This document shows positions 41,301-48,716 of a DNA stretch of 64,000 bases, piece after piece. Location of the stretch: the NCBI RefSeq assembly GCF_041320595.1, contig NZ_CP166625.1, positions 2,119,501 through 2,183,500 on the forward strand, written 5' to 3'. The notes below the pieces were generated by a model. That model made no database searches and was not told where the DNA came from. It was given only the letters and a program-made list of their open reading frames with translations. A program made the translations under genes and the position numbers. The DNA is from Pleomorphomonas sp. PLEO. GTDB taxonomy: Bacteria > Pseudomonadota > Alphaproteobacteria > Rhizobiales > Pleomorphomonadaceae. The first letter of the stretch is position 1, and every line of letters starts with the position of its first letter.

Positions 41301-41372
41301 ATGTTCGAGGAAGATGTTGCCGCCAATCGTCGGGACAAAGCGCTGTCCGCTAAGGCCAAGGTCCTCGGTCAT
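38316..41372 (-). CDS. methyltransferase-GT2-GT4 trifunctional glycan enzyme
   Basis: This 1018-residue protein has three domains. Residues about 15-200 are a class I SAM methyltransferase (KDVLDIASGEGIGSALLA, VVGVDAS, VLRDGGALIISIPDN). Residues about 355-600 are a GT2 fold (LRVTAIVPNYNHARYLPQRLDS, IIVLDDCSTDDS, WICESDDF). Residues about 650-1018 are a GT4 fold (LSFSFGGGEIFPIHLANALRRQG, SLVGRGVEGKGW, MAGEGP, SDVALVPTRFPGESFPLCLIQAL). The GT4 EX7E motif reads E...Q, so the second acidic residue is missing. ATG 41372 has GAGGA upstream. The frame to 41645 is basic low-complexity and unlikely. It probably builds and methyl-caps a surface glycan with dTDP-rhamnose-type donors. Confidence 0.88.
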   Translation of the reverse strand: MTEDLGLSGQRFVPTIGGNIFLEHMHRYHLAQNLAKDKDVLDIASGEGIGSALLAKTARSVVGVDASRDAVLQAQSKYKSENLSFVTGEYSSIPLPEKSIDTVVAFEAQQYIVNYDKFFSEIKRVLRDGGALIISIPDNSHRDKTDSLNEPSVRELFKADFEKRLRTHFSHVTMHGQKIGFGSVIAAENEPSLFFETDSKNYSTTAGVTNPSVLIAVASNTPVQSVSVGGLFSQDIKDSELFLTALDLERAQWSDTLIKDIDQITDEVEFLKRENWMGRSSLGRLITHLIYVQFLYTLSKMRLVSSRRRKKLLRSAEKRDPILFLRRLDQFFTNVPKKISKNEVISAFRENIFSRHGLRVTAIVPNYNHARYLPQRLDSILSQTYELIDIIVLDDCSTDDSRSVIDSYVERYPKRIRTVYNSENSGNVFRQWQKGHAHATGDLIWICESDDFCEPTFVERMIGAFRDPSVMLAFGRIQFADSEGNFMAGLDRYREDSEAGIWNTPIVRPAATWFRAGFGVKNVIANVGGSLWRRFDIPDRVWEEARNFRIMGDWYLYSAIAGGGQIAYEPSATSSFRIHQGNTSGHGAQSKPEYCKEYYRLMAALKARWAIPDETVDRFLASCRGVFLAAGGSSSVFDEILDAPTLRALPQSDVHVLIGILSFSFGGGEIFPIHLANALRRQGIMVSILQMNNIDYHPDVRSMLDPGIPIYTAKDVREVGVEQFLKNAGISIVHSHVASVEAFLLEQKGVSIPYIVTLHGSYEAMNISAKKISQWSRKIDKLAYLADRNLTPFKGLKVESSKFLKVRNAMPVDTVPFPGGRQKLDIPEDAIVFSLVGRGVEGKGWAEAVKAYLLLRQRRPEARMALLMAGEGPSSEAARRLAQADPSIHFLGFVKEIYGLYRMSDVALVPTRFPGESFPLCLIQALQVGVPCVATDIGEIKTMSQIEGKQAGIMISNNADDAQFVDELTAAMESILDVEVRAELQANARALSGTYDIDALAGDYIVEYRSILEQRLTA

Positions 41373-41684
41373 CCTCATTCCTCGGTAATTGCCGCATTTC
41401 GCAGTTTTTTTACGCGGTAGTTTATTCCCTTGGTTGAGTCGAGTGAACGCTCCCAACCCAGAACCACGACATATTGGTGATTTTCGGCGATGTGAAGCGC
41501 TACTGGCTTTTAGGCCACCAGAAACTGGATTGTCCGCCCGTTGGTGCTCGCGCCGTCGGCCGGGGAACCCGGATCCGCCTCGCGCTCCGTGTCGGCGGCC
41601 TCGCGCGGGGGCGCCGCCTGACGGCACCCGATGACCGTCCAGCACAAAAAGCAGGGCTATTGCCGAATGCAGGATGAATATGGG

Positions 41685-41719
41685 GGCGCTTTTGGTGAAA
41701 CGGGTTCACCGGAAGCGCC
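41685..41719. repeat. large hairpin of the GGTGAA family
   Basis: GGCGCTTTTGGTGAA (41685-41699) faces TTCACCGGAAGCGCC (41705-41719) across a five-base loop. The arms pair along 15 positions with two G-U pairs. The core matches the perfect palindrome at 33313-33342. Confidence 0.7.
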
Positions 41720-41803
41720 TTATCCTTTTGTTTTGAAACAACTTCTGATGAATGGCCGCGGCGTGAGTTTTCGCGAACCGTTTTGCCATAATCAACAGTA
41801 TGG

Positions 41804-41818
41804 TTAACGTCGTGTTAA
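41804..41818. promoter_or_regulatory. CtrA-type binding site TTAA-N7-TTAA
   Basis: TTAA (41804-41807) and TTAA (41815-41818) are separated by exactly seven bases, the spacing of the full CtrA consensus of alphaproteobacteria. It lies 117 bases before the bcsN start. A match of this length can occur by chance in an AT-rich region. Confidence 0.5.
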
Positions 41819-41934
41819 GTGTAATTTCGTATTAATGATTAGCAAGTTCTCGTCATGTATATCGCATTTGTTGCTGCAATTGTTTCTTTGAAACATTTGC
41901 GTGTGGAAGTCTTGAACCTAGAATTGATTTTTCG

Positions 41935-43212
41935 ATGACACAGAGATTACTACTCATTTTGGTTGTATCGGCGGGTGTGGCGGGCTGCGCGAGCCAGCCG
42001 GATATCGTGCGCCTTGCCTCTGTGGAAAGCGTCGCCGTGTCGCAGGCGGTGATCTTTCCGCCGCCGGGTGGTCCCGAGATCGCAGCCGTGCTCCAACGCA
42101 CCAATCCGGACGGTCTCCAGCAATCGGTGATGCTGGCGACGGCCTCAACGACGCCGGGCGACAACTACTTCAAGATCCGCCTGTCCTCGGGCGCGGTGGC
42201 CAACGTCAAGGATCCCGATCCTCGCCCCATCAAGACCGCGGCCGACCTCGATCGGGAACTCCGGGCCGCTTTCCCCGGGGTGGCGATGGTGCCGTCGGCG
42301 GTTTTCCTGCAAAACGCCTTTGGCCCGTTTTCCTATGCCTCCGGGCGGGGCACGGCGGGGGAAACCTGCCTTTACGCCTGGCAGCAAATCGCGGCGTCCG
42401 ACGATCAGAAGTCGGCGGTGACCTCGCGCGGCGATATCCAGATTCGCTTCCGCATGTGCGACGCCCATCGCAGCGAACATGACCTGTTGATGGTCATGTA
42501 CGGCTTCACGATCACGGCCGCCGTCAACAGCAAAGGGTGGAACCCTTACGGCGCCGCGGCTTTTGCGCAAACCACGGGCCCGCAGGGCGATGGCATTGTG
42601 CTGCCCGCCGGTGGGGCGACCGTCTGCGCGCAGGGCGCTGCCCCCTCGACCGAGTGCATCTTCGCGCCCTCGCAGTTGGCCGCCCGGTTGGCGGCGGCAA
42701 GCGCCGGCGCGCCACAAGCCACTTCGCCCCAACCTGCTTCACTTGACGTCACGCCGCGCTCGGTGCCGCTGCCGCCGGCGCGGACGTTCGAGCAGGCCAT
42801 TCCCTCACCCCTGTCGCCGCCGTTGCCACAGAACAAGAAGGCCCCCGCACCCGATACGCGCCAAGCCGCGCTAGGAGCGGTGCCAGATCCTTCCGAATTG
42901 GCGTCCAGCCAGCCGGTTTCGCCTTCGGCGGCGCCCGTTGCGGTGGTGCCATCGCCCCGCGGCTTGGCCAGCCCGACGCTTCAGGCCAAGGACGCCGGAA
43001 GCGCTCCGTCCGGCAGCGGGACGGCGACATCAGAGGTTCCGCCCAAGCCGCCCCGGATGATCGAGCTTTCCGCCCTGCCAAGTTCGTTGCGTCCGCATGA
43101 GACGACGGCCGGCGCCGACTGCGCGCCGGGTGATGGAAAGGCCTGCCCCCATGAAAGCCAAGCGCCCATTGTGGCTTCCCCGTTCGGCGTCTCAGCCTTA
43201 GGTGAGCAATGA
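41935..43212 (+). CDS. bcsN: cellulose biosynthesis lipoprotein BcsN
   Basis: This 425-residue protein has an N-terminal lipoprotein signal (LLLILVVSAGVAGC|A). The BcsN body follows with VESVAVSQAVIFPPPGG, YFKIRLSSG, FGPFSYASGRGTAGETCLYAWQQI and IQIRFRMCDAHRSEHDLL. About 170 residues of Pro/Ala/Ser-rich tail come after that. BcsN is an accessory of unclear mechanism found with bcsAB in Hyphomicrobiales. The lipidated N-terminus puts it at a membrane facing the periplasm. It overlaps the bcsA start by 11 bases. Confidence 0.88.
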   Translation: MTQRLLLILVVSAGVAGCASQPDIVRLASVESVAVSQAVIFPPPGGPEIAAVLQRTNPDGLQQSVMLATASTTPGDNYFKIRLSSGAVANVKDPDPRPIKTAADLDRELRAAFPGVAMVPSAVFLQNAFGPFSYASGRGTAGETCLYAWQQIAASDDQKSAVTSRGDIQIRFRMCDAHRSEHDLLMVMYGFTITAAVNSKGWNPYGAAAFAQTTGPQGDGIVLPAGGATVCAQGAAPSTECIFAPSQLAARLAAASAGAPQATSPQPASLDVTPRSVPLPPARTFEQAIPSPLSPPLPQNKKAPAPDTRQAALGAVPDPSELASSQPVSPSAAPVAVVPSPRGLASPTLQAKDAGSAPSGSGTATSEVPPKPPRMIELSALPSSLRPHETTAGADCAPGDGKACPHESQAPIVASPFGVSALGEQ

Positions 43213-45397
43213 CATGAAGACCTTCGGCATGTTTCTCCTTTGGCTGATCGCGGTGGCGGGCTTCGTGGCGGTCGCCACGCTGCCGATCAGCATGCAGACG
43301 CAGCTGGTCACCGGCGTTTCGGTCATTCTGGTGATGGCGCTCCTCAAGCAGATCAAGGCGGAGGGCGGCTGGCGCTTCTTCTCGCTGACGCTCGGCGTCG
43401 TCATCGTGCTGCGCTATGTCTATTGGCGGACGACGCAGACCCTGCCGCCGGTCAGCCAGCTCGAGAACTTCATCCCCGGCCTGCTGCTCTATCTGGCCGA
43501 AATGTACAATGTGCTGATGCTGATGCTCAGCCTTTTCGTGGTGGCCAGCCCCTTGCCGCCGCGCGCCTCGCCGATCCCCTCGGAATGGCCGACGGTCGAC
43601 GTTTTCGTGCCGTCCTACAATGAGGATGTCGGCCTGCTGGCCAACACGCTGTCGTCGGCCAAGGCGATGGATTATCCGGCCGGCAAGCTGACGGTCTGGC
43701 TGCTTGATGATGGCGCCACCGACCAGAAGTGCCAGTCGGTCAACGTGCTGGAGTCGCGGGCGGCCATTGCTCGGCGCGCCGAGATGGAAACGCTCTGCCG
43801 GGAGCTGGGGGTCAACTATCTGACGCGGCCGCTCAACAGCCGCGCCAAGGCCGGCAACCTCAACAACGGCCTCGAACATTCGACGGGCGAACTGGTGGCC
43901 GTGTTCGACGCCGATCACGCGCCGGCCCGCGAGTTCCTCAAGGAGACGACCGGCTATTTCGAGGAAGATCCCAAGCTGTTCCTGGTGCAGACGCCGCATT
44001 TCTTCATCAACCCGGACCCCATCGAGCGCAACCTCGACACCTTCGATGCGATGCCCAGCGAGAACGAAATGTTCTACGGCATCATCCAGCGCGGCCTCGA
44101 CAAGTGGAACGCCTCGTTCTTCTGCGGCTCGGCGGCCGTGCTGCGCCGCGAGGCGCTCGCGGTCACCGATGGCTTCAGCGGCTCGTCGATCACCGAGGAT
44201 TGCGAAACCGCGCTCGCCCTGCACGCGGCGGGCTGGAACTCCGTCTATGTCGACAAGCCGCTGATCGCCGGCCTGCAACCGGCCACCTTCGCCAGCTTCA
44301 TCGGCCAGCGCAGCCGCTGGGCGCAGGGCATGATGCAGATCCTGATCTTCCACTTCCCGGCCTTCCGCCGGGGGCTGAGCCTGCCGCAGCGGATCTGCTA
44401 CATGTCGTCGACGCTGTTCTGGTTCTTCCCGCTGTCGCGCGCCATCTTCCTTCTGGCGCCGCTGTGCTACCTGTTCTTCAATCTTCAGATCTTCGCCGCC
44501 TCCGGCACCGACTTCATGGCCTATATCCTGGTCTATCTCGGCGCCAACCTGATGCTGCAGAACTATCTCTACGGCTCCTTCCGCTGGCCCTGGATCTCAG
44601 AACTCTACGAATACGCCCAGACGCTGCATCTGTTGCCGGCCATCGTGTCGGTTTGGTTCAACCCGAGAAAACCCACCTTCAAGGTGACGGCCAAGGACGA
44701 AACCATCACCAGCAGCCGGCTGTCGGAGATCGGCACACCCTTCTTCGTGCTGTTCGGCGTGCTCTCCATCGGCGTCGTCGTCACCATCTATCGCCTCTAT
44801 ACCCAGCCCTATCAGTCGGGCGTGACGCTGACGGTCGGCGGCTGGAACCTTCTGAACCTGGTTCTTGCCGGCTGCACCCTGGGTGTGGTGTCCGAGCGCG
44901 CCAACCGCCAGGCGGCCCAGCGCGTCTCCGTCAACCGGCGCTGCCGCTTCGGGCTGAACGACGTGTGGTACGACGCATCGATCGTCAACGTGTCGACGCT
45001 CGGCGCCGGCCTGCATGTGTTCCATCCCGGCAAGCTCGAAGCCAAGCCCGGCGGCACGGCGATGCTCAGCTTCCAACTGCATGAGAGCGAGGAAGAGGTC
45101 AGCGTGCCGATCACCATTCGGCGCACCACCCCGCAGGGCAACCAGCTGTTCGTCGTCGGCTGCGAGTTCGATCCCAGCGAGCCACAGCACCGACGCGGCA
45201 TTGCCGATCTGGTGTTTGCCAATTCGGCGCGATGGACCGAATTCCAGATGGGGAGACGTCGGAACCTCGGCATCATCAGGGGCTCGGCATGGTTCCTCTA
45301 TCTGGCGCTGTTCCATACCGTCCGTGGCCTCGGCTACCAGCTGCGTCGCCTCGGCGGCCGCGAGCGGTCGGCAAGCGTGGAGAAGCAGACGCCATGA
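43202..45397 (+). CDS. bcsA: cellulose synthase catalytic subunit BcsA
   Basis: This protein is 731 residues from GTG 43202 (ATG 43214 also possible). Membrane helices at the N-terminus are followed by the GT2 core: LLDDG with Asp169/Asp170, FDADHAP with Asp236 and Asp238, TED at 331-333 and QRSRW with Gln369, Arg372 and Trp373. More helices follow, then a C-terminal PilZ domain with NVSTLG (Asn596, Ser598, Gly601). The arginine motif before it reads QAAQR(574)VSVNRR, not the canonical RxxxR, so the c-di-GMP site may be altered. It polymerises UDP-glucose and threads cellulose out through the membrane with BcsB. Confidence 0.96.
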   Translation: MSNDMKTFGMFLLWLIAVAGFVAVATLPISMQTQLVTGVSVILVMALLKQIKAEGGWRFFSLTLGVVIVLRYVYWRTTQTLPPVSQLENFIPGLLLYLAEMYNVLMLMLSLFVVASPLPPRASPIPSEWPTVDVFVPSYNEDVGLLANTLSSAKAMDYPAGKLTVWLLDDGATDQKCQSVNVLESRAAIARRAEMETLCRELGVNYLTRPLNSRAKAGNLNNGLEHSTGELVAVFDADHAPAREFLKETTGYFEEDPKLFLVQTPHFFINPDPIERNLDTFDAMPSENEMFYGIIQRGLDKWNASFFCGSAAVLRREALAVTDGFSGSSITEDCETALALHAAGWNSVYVDKPLIAGLQPATFASFIGQRSRWAQGMMQILIFHFPAFRRGLSLPQRICYMSSTLFWFFPLSRAIFLLAPLCYLFFNLQIFAASGTDFMAYILVYLGANLMLQNYLYGSFRWPWISELYEYAQTLHLLPAIVSVWFNPRKPTFKVTAKDETITSSRLSEIGTPFFVLFGVLSIGVVVTIYRLYTQPYQSGVTLTVGGWNLLNLVLAGCTLGVVSERANRQAAQRVSVNRRCRFGLNDVWYDASIVNVSTLGAGLHVFHPGKLEAKPGGTAMLSFQLHESEEEVSVPITIRRTTPQGNQLFVVGCEFDPSEPQHRRGIADLVFANSARWTEFQMGRRRNLGIIRGSAWFLYLALFHTVRGLGYQLRRLGGRERSASVEKQTP

Positions 45398-47667
45398 AGC
45401 CCTCGTCCCTTCTTCTGGCGAGCCTGATCGCCCTTTCGCCCTCAACGCTCGCCGCCCAGCAGGCGGCCCCCTTCGACATGAGCGGGGAAAGAACGACCCC
45501 GCCGGTGGTCGAAACACCTCAGGCCGTCAAGCCGGCCGAGCCGGTGGCGGCGCCCGCCACGGGGCGAGCCTACCTGCTGCCGGCCGGCGCCCTGTCGCTG
45601 GAAGGCGAGGAGGTCAGGCGATCCTGGTCGGTCTATCTTTCGCCCGAGCAGGCCGAGGCCGGGCAGGCGGTTTCGCTCGGCTACCAGAATGCCATCGCGG
45701 TGGCGCCGGAGTTCTCGGCGTTGACGCTGTCGATCAACGGAACGCCGGTGGGCAAAACGTCGCTGAAAGCCTCCGAGCGGCCGGCGAGCCTGTCCTTCGA
45801 CCTGCCGGCCGGCCTTCTCAAACCGGGTAGCAACAGGGTGTCGATCGAGGCGACCCAGCGCCACCGGACCGATTGCGGCCCCGCCTCCACCGCCGAGCTG
45901 TGGACCCGGCTCGATCCGGCCACCACCTTCATCGAGGCGAAAGCGTCGAGTTCGGGCAATGCGCTCGAGGCCATTCGCTCTATCGGCGCCGACAGCCAGG
46001 GTCAGACGACCTTCTCGATCACCGCGCCGGCACTCAGAGGGATGGCGGCCGTCGAGCCGCTGCTGCGCCTGGCCGGGCGCTTGCAGCTCGCCGCCGGCAT
46101 GCCCAACCAGAGCGTCTCGTTCAGCGCCGATACCGTTGCTGCCTCTCAGGCGGGGCATCTGTCGGTGCTGGTCGGAACAGCCGATGAGCTACGTCCCCTG
46201 CTGCCCGGTGGGGCCGATCTCGGCGCCGCGACCCCGGCCGCGCGGATGGTCAGGAGCGGCGACGCCTCGGCTCTAGTGATCAGCGGGTCGGACTGGCGGG
46301 CGGTTTCCGTCGCCATCGACGGCCTGCTGCCACGCTCGACGGCGGCTGTCGCCAGCCTGCCGACGGCGGCGTTCCTGATGCCCGAACCGAAGGTGATCAC
46401 CGGCAACAGCCGTCTGGCGCTGGCCGATCTCGGCTATCGCACCGAGGAGTTTTCCGGCCGGCGTCTGCGCACCGACTTGGCGGTCGGCCTGCCGGGCGAC
46501 TTTTACGCCAACGCCTATGGCGACATGGTCGTCCACCTGGATACCGCCTTTACCAAGGAGGTTCTCCCGGGAAGCGGTCTGGTCATTTTCGTCAATGATC
46601 AGGTGGCGGCGGCCATTCCCATCGACGTGCGCGGCGGCGGCGTCATGCGCGAGCTGCCGGTGCGGGTGCCGATGCGGCATTTCCGGCCGGGTCTGAACAT
46701 CATCACCTTCGAGGCCAACCTGTTGACCGAGGCAGACGTCGCCTGCGCGCCCGGCCATACCGGCGACACGGCAACCCATTTCGTGCTGTTCGACACCACC
46801 ACCATCGATTTCCCCGACTATGCCCGGGCCGGCCAACGGCCCAATCTGTCCGCGCTCACCCAGATCGGCTATCCGTTCACCGCGACCCAAGAACCGGTCG
46901 ACCTGCTGCTGGGCGAGATCGCGCCCGGTGAGCTGTCAGCGGCCGGCACGCTGCTCGGCAAGCTCTCGCTCAAGGCCGGACGCGACATTGCGATCCATCC
47001 GGTGACCTCAGTGAGCGAGCTGAAGCCGGAGGCGCCGGCCATCGTGGTGGCGGCGGGCGGTCAAATCCCAGAGGCCTCGCTGTCCACCTTCGATCTGACG
47101 GCCGATCTGGCGGCGCGCTGGAGCGCGGAGGCAACCGGCCGTGGCGCCCCCGCGCCGTCGGGCGCCGACATCGACGCCTGGAGCGAACGCCTGCCAGCCA
47201 ACGGCGTGGCAGGCGCGCTCGAGCGGTTCCAGAAATGGCTGTCGTCCTATTTCGGCCTCAGCGGCGATCTCTTCCACATGCCGTCCGACGCCGGGCTGGC
47301 TTTCGCGCCCGAGCCGGGCACCTCGACCCTCGTCGCGGCCAGCCCGACCGCCGACTGGCTGCTGGTCGCCGCGCCCACCCCCGACGCATTGAGCGCCGGC
47401 GTCGGCTTCCTCGCGCGGGAGGGGAACTGGCGGCAGCTTGGCGGATGGCTCGCCAGCCTGCGCGCCGCCGATCAGAAGATCACGGTGGCCTCGCGTTCCA
47501 CTGAGGTGGTGCTGCCCAATCGGTTCGATGTCGGCAACTTCCGCCTGATCGCCGCCAACTGGCTGTCGAGCAACATCCTGATCTATGTGGGGCTGCAGAT
47601 TTTCTTCTGCATCCTGTTGGCCGTCAGCATGGGCTTGCTGATCCGCCGGTTCGGGAGGCATCGATGA
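45394..47667 (+). CDS. bcsB: cellulose synthase subunit BcsB
   Basis: This protein is 757 residues from ATG 45394, overlapping the bcsA stop by 4 bases. It has a Sec signal peptide (SLLLASLIALSPSTLAA), two carbohydrate-binding jelly-roll/ferredoxin-like modules (for example ALTLSINGTPVGKTSLK, VVHLDTAFTKEVLPGSGLVIFVND and MRHFRPGLNIITFEANL) and a single C-terminal transmembrane helix (IYVGLQIFFCILLAVSMGLLI) that anchors it to BcsA. It guides the growing cellulose chain through the periplasm. The frame upstream to 45232 lies inside bcsA. Confidence 0.94.
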   Translation: MKPSSLLLASLIALSPSTLAAQQAAPFDMSGERTTPPVVETPQAVKPAEPVAAPATGRAYLLPAGALSLEGEEVRRSWSVYLSPEQAEAGQAVSLGYQNAIAVAPEFSALTLSINGTPVGKTSLKASERPASLSFDLPAGLLKPGSNRVSIEATQRHRTDCGPASTAELWTRLDPATTFIEAKASSSGNALEAIRSIGADSQGQTTFSITAPALRGMAAVEPLLRLAGRLQLAAGMPNQSVSFSADTVAASQAGHLSVLVGTADELRPLLPGGADLGAATPAARMVRSGDASALVISGSDWRAVSVAIDGLLPRSTAAVASLPTAAFLMPEPKVITGNSRLALADLGYRTEEFSGRRLRTDLAVGLPGDFYANAYGDMVVHLDTAFTKEVLPGSGLVIFVNDQVAAAIPIDVRGGGVMRELPVRVPMRHFRPGLNIITFEANLLTEADVACAPGHTGDTATHFVLFDTTTIDFPDYARAGQRPNLSALTQIGYPFTATQEPVDLLLGEIAPGELSAAGTLLGKLSLKAGRDIAIHPVTSVSELKPEAPAIVVAAGGQIPEASLSTFDLTADLAARWSAEATGRGAPAPSGADIDAWSERLPANGVAGALERFQKWLSSYFGLSGDLFHMPSDAGLAFAPEPGTSTLVAASPTADWLLVAAPTPDALSAGVGFLAREGNWRQLGGWLASLRAADQKITVASRSTEVVLPNRFDVGNFRLIAANWLSSNILIYVGLQIFFCILLAVSMGLLIRRFGRHR

Positions 47668-48716
47668 AAGCGCCTGTGATCGCCTTGGCGGCGCTGTCGG
47701 TTGCCTGCATGGTGTCGGGAACCGAGGTCGTTCGAGGGGCCACCCTCACCGAGCCCGAGTGGGGCGCCTACAAGCAGCATTTCCTTGATCCGTCGGGCCG
47801 CATCGTCGACACCGGCAACGGCGGCATCAGCCACAGCGAAGGCCAGGGCTACGGGCTGATGCTGGCCTATCTGGCTGGCCGGCCGGATGACTTCGAACGC
47901 ATCTGGACCTTCACGCGCACCGAGATGCTGCTGCGCGACGACGGGTTGTCGGTGTGGAAATGGGTGCCCGGCGCCGGTTCCCACACGCCGGACCTCAACA
48001 ATGCCACCGATGGCGATCTGTTGATCGCCTATGCTCTGTGGAGCGCCGGCAAAGCCTGGCAGCGCCCCGATTACCTTGCCCTTGGCCGAACCATCGCCAC
48101 CGCGATCGCCGAGCACTGCGTGGTGACGTGGAAGGGGCGCCCCTATCTTCTGCCGGGCGCCAGCGGCTTTACGGCGGAGGACCGGCCGGACAACAGCCCG
48201 GTGGTGAACCCGTCCTACTGGGTGTTCGCGGCGCTGCCGGCGATGACCGAGCTGTTGCCGTCCCCGCTGTGGAAGGCGCTCGGCGACAGCGGTGTGGCGC
48301 TGATCGACGAGAGCGAGTTCGGTCGCCGGCGCCTGCCGTCCGAGTGGGTCAGCCTGGGGCCGGAGCATCATTTCATGGCCGACGGCTTTCCTCCCGAGTT
48401 CGGCTACAACTCGATCCGGATTCCGCTTTATCTGATCGGCGGCGGCATCACCGACCCGGAACGCCTCAAGCGCCTCAAGGCGGGCATGACGGCGGACGAC
48501 GGCAATCCGGCGGTGTTCGATCTTGCCGGCGACAGGGTGCGCGCCTCGCTGAGCGAGCCGGGCTATCGCATGGTCGTCGACCTTGCCGCCTGCGCGATCG
48601 ACGGCAGTCGGCTGTCCGAGCCCAGCCGGACCTTCACCCCCACGCTTTACTATCCCTCCACGCTGCAACTTCTCGGCTTGGCCATTGCCAGGGAGAAATA
48701 CCCCAAGTGTCTGTGA
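47664..48716 (+). CDS. bcsZ: endo-beta-1,4-glucanase BcsZ (GH8)
   Basis: This 350-residue periplasmic enzyme has a signal peptide, then WGAYKQHFLDPSGRIVDTGNGGISHSEGQGYGLMLAYL with the catalytic acid Glu, and LNNATDGDLLIAYALWSAG carrying the GH8 Asp signature. NPSYWVFAALPAM and FGYNSIRIPLYLIG complete the (alpha/alpha)6 barrel. It trims misaligned cellulose during export and is needed for normal fibril formation in bcs systems. It overlaps bcsB by 4 bases and the TPR gene by 10 bases. Confidence 0.95.
   Translation: MKAPVIALAALSVACMVSGTEVVRGATLTEPEWGAYKQHFLDPSGRIVDTGNGGISHSEGQGYGLMLAYLAGRPDDFERIWTFTRTEMLLRDDGLSVWKWVPGAGSHTPDLNNATDGDLLIAYALWSAGKAWQRPDYLALGRTIATAIAEHCVVTWKGRPYLLPGASGFTAEDRPDNSPVVNPSYWVFAALPAMTELLPSPLWKALGDSGVALIDESEFGRRRLPSEWVSLGPEHHFMADGFPPEFGYNSIRIPLYLIGGGITDPERLKRLKAGMTADDGNPAVFDLAGDRVRASLSEPGYRMVVDLAACAIDGSRLSEPSRTFTPTLYYPSTLQLLGLAIAREKYPKCL

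Larger units (their letters stand above)
41373..41934. other. divergent intergenic region between the glycan and cellulose operons
   Basis: The region is 562 bases and holds promoters for both directions. It includes the GGTGAA-type hairpin at 41685-41719 and a CtrA-type TTAA-N7-TTAA site at 41804-41818. The last 180 bases are AT-rich. Small frames within (for example 41474-41677) show no recognisable product. Confidence 0.6.

Noticed and set aside
41373-41645. Upstream extension of the methyltransferase-GT2-GT4 frame to 41645
   Set aside because: The extra 91 residues are basic and low-complexity and lack a ribosome site. ATG 41372 has GAGGA at suitable spacing.
42749-44353. A 534-codon minus-strand frame opposite bcsN and bcsA
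   Set aside because: Low-complexity, Arg/His/Gln-rich product typical of antisense frames in GC-rich DNA. bcsA motifs lie on the plus strand.
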